Positions 61,501 to 64,000 of a stretch of DNA of 64,000 nt are shown here, piece by piece. The position numbers were made by a program, and so were the translations under genes. How positions within the stretch are numbered: position 1 is the first letter of the stretch; each line of letters begins with the position of its first letter. Source of the DNA: Volvox africanus (taxonomy: Eukaryota > Chlorophyta > Chlorophyceae > Chlamydomonadales > Volvocaceae); the NCBI GenBank assembly GCA_030268105.1, contig BSDZ01000086.1, positions 620,001-684,000 on the forward strand, given 5' to 3'. The notes under the pieces are model-generated. The model did no database searches. It had not been told where the DNA came from and saw nothing but the letters and a program-made list of their open reading frames with translations.

Positions 61501-63454
61501 TGCTTCATGTCGCCATGCTGGGAATATATCAAATCAAATCCCCTTCGGCACATTCCTTCCTGCCAATAGGCCGAGCAGGCGGTGCGACGGGAGCAGCAGC
61601 AGCAACAACATCAACGAATTCGCGAGGGGTTCATGTTGCTGCAGCAGCAGGTATTGGGGAGGGAGGGACGTTACAAGACTGCAGCCACCGCCGGCTCTGT
61701 TCCAGTAGCGCTGGCCGCGAGCGCAGCGGCTGCAAGGCGCGACCCCAGGCCAGCGCACGGAAGAGGCAGGGCTTCTGTGAGTGGAGTCAATCTACCGCCG
61801 CCACCGGGTGACGATGTGGTGGACCTTCTTAGCAGCGACGACGAGGCGGAAGAGGAAGAAGAAGAGGACGCGGACGACGTAGCGGAAAAAGACGGCCAGG
61901 AAGACGAGGTTTGTTGAAAGGAACGCGACGTTAAAGGGGAATGCGCTCACAGATTGGGTCGTGCTCACGCGCTGAGTACAAGCTATAAGGATGCCTCCTG
62001 TTGTGAATGGATTCTCAAGGCCGGCAGATAGCATGTCCCCTTGACTGTTAGTAAAAATGTGGAATGCGACGCGCAGAGCCTGTGAGATTATGGGAAAGGT
62101 TTTGATGCATTCGGCAGCTGGGAATACATTTAGGGTGAAGCTATGCCCTAACTTGCCTGAGTCATGCAGTCTATTCCTATGCGACAAGTACTTTTAGCAC
62201 AGTACTTTCCTGTATATGCTACGCTGTGCTACATGACATTTCCTGTTAGCTTCAGGAAGTGTCAGTACCCGCGAGATTGGTTTTTGTTCCCAGCAACGGA
62301 TTTTGTGTGTTTGTGTCCCTGCTGGGTTCGTTGCTTCGTAGCCCCGTTCTCAGCGGCCCAATACGTGCCGTCGCCACCCACTTAGGAAGAGCTTGACAAC
62401 GGTGACCCGTATGGCGTTGAGTACGGGGCATATCCCGGCGAGCATCGAGGTCGCGGTAACCCTGCACTGGCGGTCGCGACGCGCGCGGAGCGATCCACGT
62501 GGCGCCGTACGATGGATGCCGACGCAGACCCGGGGGAGTTAATGGTGGACTTCCGGCCCAACGCGGTGTTGGTGATTGAGCTGTCGCGTGCCAAGCTGCA
62601 GTGCATGAACCTGAACGTGTGGCTGAACGATGAGGTCATCAACCTGTATATGCTATTGCTGCAGGTGAGCTGAATGCGTCCGTGTTGGTAACGGGGAGTT
62701 GCGTTGGGGTTTTCTGCCCGTGGGAAGCATCGGAAGTATTGCCTAGGGAAGCACCGGCTTGATCGTTCACTTGAACAAACTTCGACTTTCCCATGGCGCT
62801 GCATTGAGCCTGTGTGACGCCATGTACCGTTAAGGCTGGGGTGTTCGGATAGTCCTGTGCGTGAACCCTCCCTTTCAGTCTCCCTCTGGCCTCACCCACC
62901 CCCTTTAGTATCCTGACTCTCTTTGCTTTCACATTCGGATTTCCCCGTAAAACCCCGCACCATTCCCCCTCCACACCCGTTCCGCTCCATGTGCAGATGC
63001 GTGACACCCGGTTTCGCCAGACTGCCCGGACTAATTCGTCCCCGGCGCCCCGCTGTCATTTCTTCAACAGCTTTTTTTATAACAAGCTGTTCCAGGTGTG
63101 AATGCGCAAACCACACCAGTTAAGGCACTGAGGTTACACAACTGGCGGTGAGCAAGGAAGCTGCGCGATGTTATGTATGCAGCCTCTCCGTGCAGCACTA
63201 CTCAAAGTTCCCGCGGGCACGTAACCGCAGCTTCCTTCTTGGGGCAGCCGTTCCAAACATATTCACCCATCATCACTTGGGGGATCCGCATTTCATGAGC
63301 ATTCATGGATATAGAGCTTTTAGTTCTCATCTTCCGCAATTCCGTATAACCACACATGAAAATCTGTCATAAAACACAACAGGATGAGGGTGCCTACAAC
63401 TACGCCAACGTGCGGCGCTGGACGATCCCACGGCAGCTCATTAACAAGATGCAG
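58593..63454 (+). CDS. Ulp1/SENP-type SUMO protease, C-terminus beyond window
   Basis: Eight exons: 58593-59492, 60189-60332, 60798-61076, 61304-61384, 61570-61908, 62386-62664, 62997-63095 and 63383-63454. All are GT-AG and phase 0, giving 731 codons so far. The N-terminal 570 residues are a long low-complexity region with coiled-coil-like and Gln-rich parts. The start of the C48 peptidase domain is clear: IELSRAKLQC, then VWLNDEVINLYMLLLQ, CHFFNSFFYNKLF and VRRWTIPRQLINKMQ. These match Ulp1/SENP enzymes, which mature SUMO and strip it from targets in and around the nucleus. DDVVDLLSSDDE followed by an acidic run (about 549-568) is a textbook SUMO-interacting motif. The catalytic His, Asp and Cys exons were not found before the window end. 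ATG 58593 (MALKDFLKDFARW) was chosen as first in frame. Confidence 0.88.
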
Positions 63455-64000
63455 GTACCCCTTGGGAAATGGTAGAGATTTAAGGATGGCCGGGAAAGCG
63501 AAGGACGGGTGGATTGCTGCACTGAAGATCTCGACTGCGTGCCGCCGATATCAGAGTGGGTCATGGCCCGTGCTTTGAAACACCCCAGGTCGTCGAACTG
63601 CCCTTCCCTCGTACCTGACTGACAGAGGTGATCTTAAGGGAAGGAAGGGTGAGGCCAAAGAGCGGCGGACGGTGTTACCACCGTTTTTCTGTTGTGACCG
63701 CCTTCTCAAGATGAGAAGGCCTCACGAGAAGACACGCCCATCCTTGGATATGACCCATCTACCTACTTAGTTTACCGACATTGAAAACCACAATTTCGAA
63801 ACCTGGTGCCTAGTCTTTACTTGGATAACGGTTGCACTGCCAGTCATAGGCGTGCTATCCTTTCCGCATTTCCTGATGTTCGTTGTCTTATCGCTGTCCC
63901 CGGGAACCACGCTGTCGACCCTCATTATCTGGCCCTAACTGGTCTTGCTAAGTGCCCCTATCCTCCCTGCGATAGCCGTCCTCAAATGTACTGGAGCTGG
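63455..64000. other. Probable intron of the SUMO protease gene
   Basis: No exon with the expected HW motif of the catalytic core was seen. A plus-strand frame open from about 63787 to the end (LDNGCTASHRRAILSAFPDV) has protein-like composition, no start codon and no recognised family. It may be a transposon fragment or an exon continuing past the window. Confidence 0.35.

Overview
The window is eukaryotic nuclear DNA. All cellular genes are split by many short GT-AG introns, intergenic DNA is AT-rich, and coding exons carry Ala, Gly, Gln and Ser tracts. A green alga of the Chlamydomonas/Volvox group is the best guess. Supporting signs are the interstitial (CCCTAAAA)n telomere-type repeat near 19.63 kb, TGTAA polyadenylation-type signals, a chromodomain Ty3/gypsy element and a ciliary gene (AHI1). 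The species cannot be named from sequence alone.

Layout. 1-3.1 kb: no gene seen. 3.1-7.9 kb (+): five exons of a GRDP/DUF1399 (glycine-rich domain-containing) protein, with repeat-family copies and a LINE tail in its introns. 9,962-17,135 (-): a complete, apparently recent Ty3/gypsy retrotransposon with identical 423-bp LTRs and an ATATC target duplication, whose gag and pol share one frame split by a single TAG. 17.5 kb: an orphan exon-like ORF. 18.1-23.4 kb: a decayed gypsy relic, a foldback element, a telomere-type repeat and microsatellites. 23.4-32.1 kb (-): a 16-exon gene (about 1,119 aa) with a TIR-like segment and a canonical EF-hand pair. 34.7-39.6 kb (-): an 8-exon NDUFAF7 (MidA) gene. 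42.5-55.9 kb (+): a 20-exon AHI1 (jouberin) gene ending in a very Gln-rich tail. 58.6-63.5 kb onward (+): a Ulp1/SENP SUMO protease cut off by the window end.

Exon models were built by hand. Each splice site was checked for GT-AG (or GC-AG) and for reading-phase continuity across every junction; for NDUFAF7 and AHI1 the joined protein also follows the known family order. Start exons and the last exon of the EF-hand gene are the least certain parts.

Two structural oddities stand out. AHI1 sits between 1.26-kb inverted repeats, the left arm being an inverted copy of the gene's own 3' end placed about 1 kb upstream of its start. NDUFAF7 carries an inverted, still-open copy of its exon 3 about 270 bp beyond its stop codon, so a normal 3' UTR could be antisense to the coding exon. 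The genes do not form one pathway: mitochondrial complex I assembly (NDUFAF7), ciliary transition zone (AHI1), SUMO processing (Ulp1) and two poorly known proteins.
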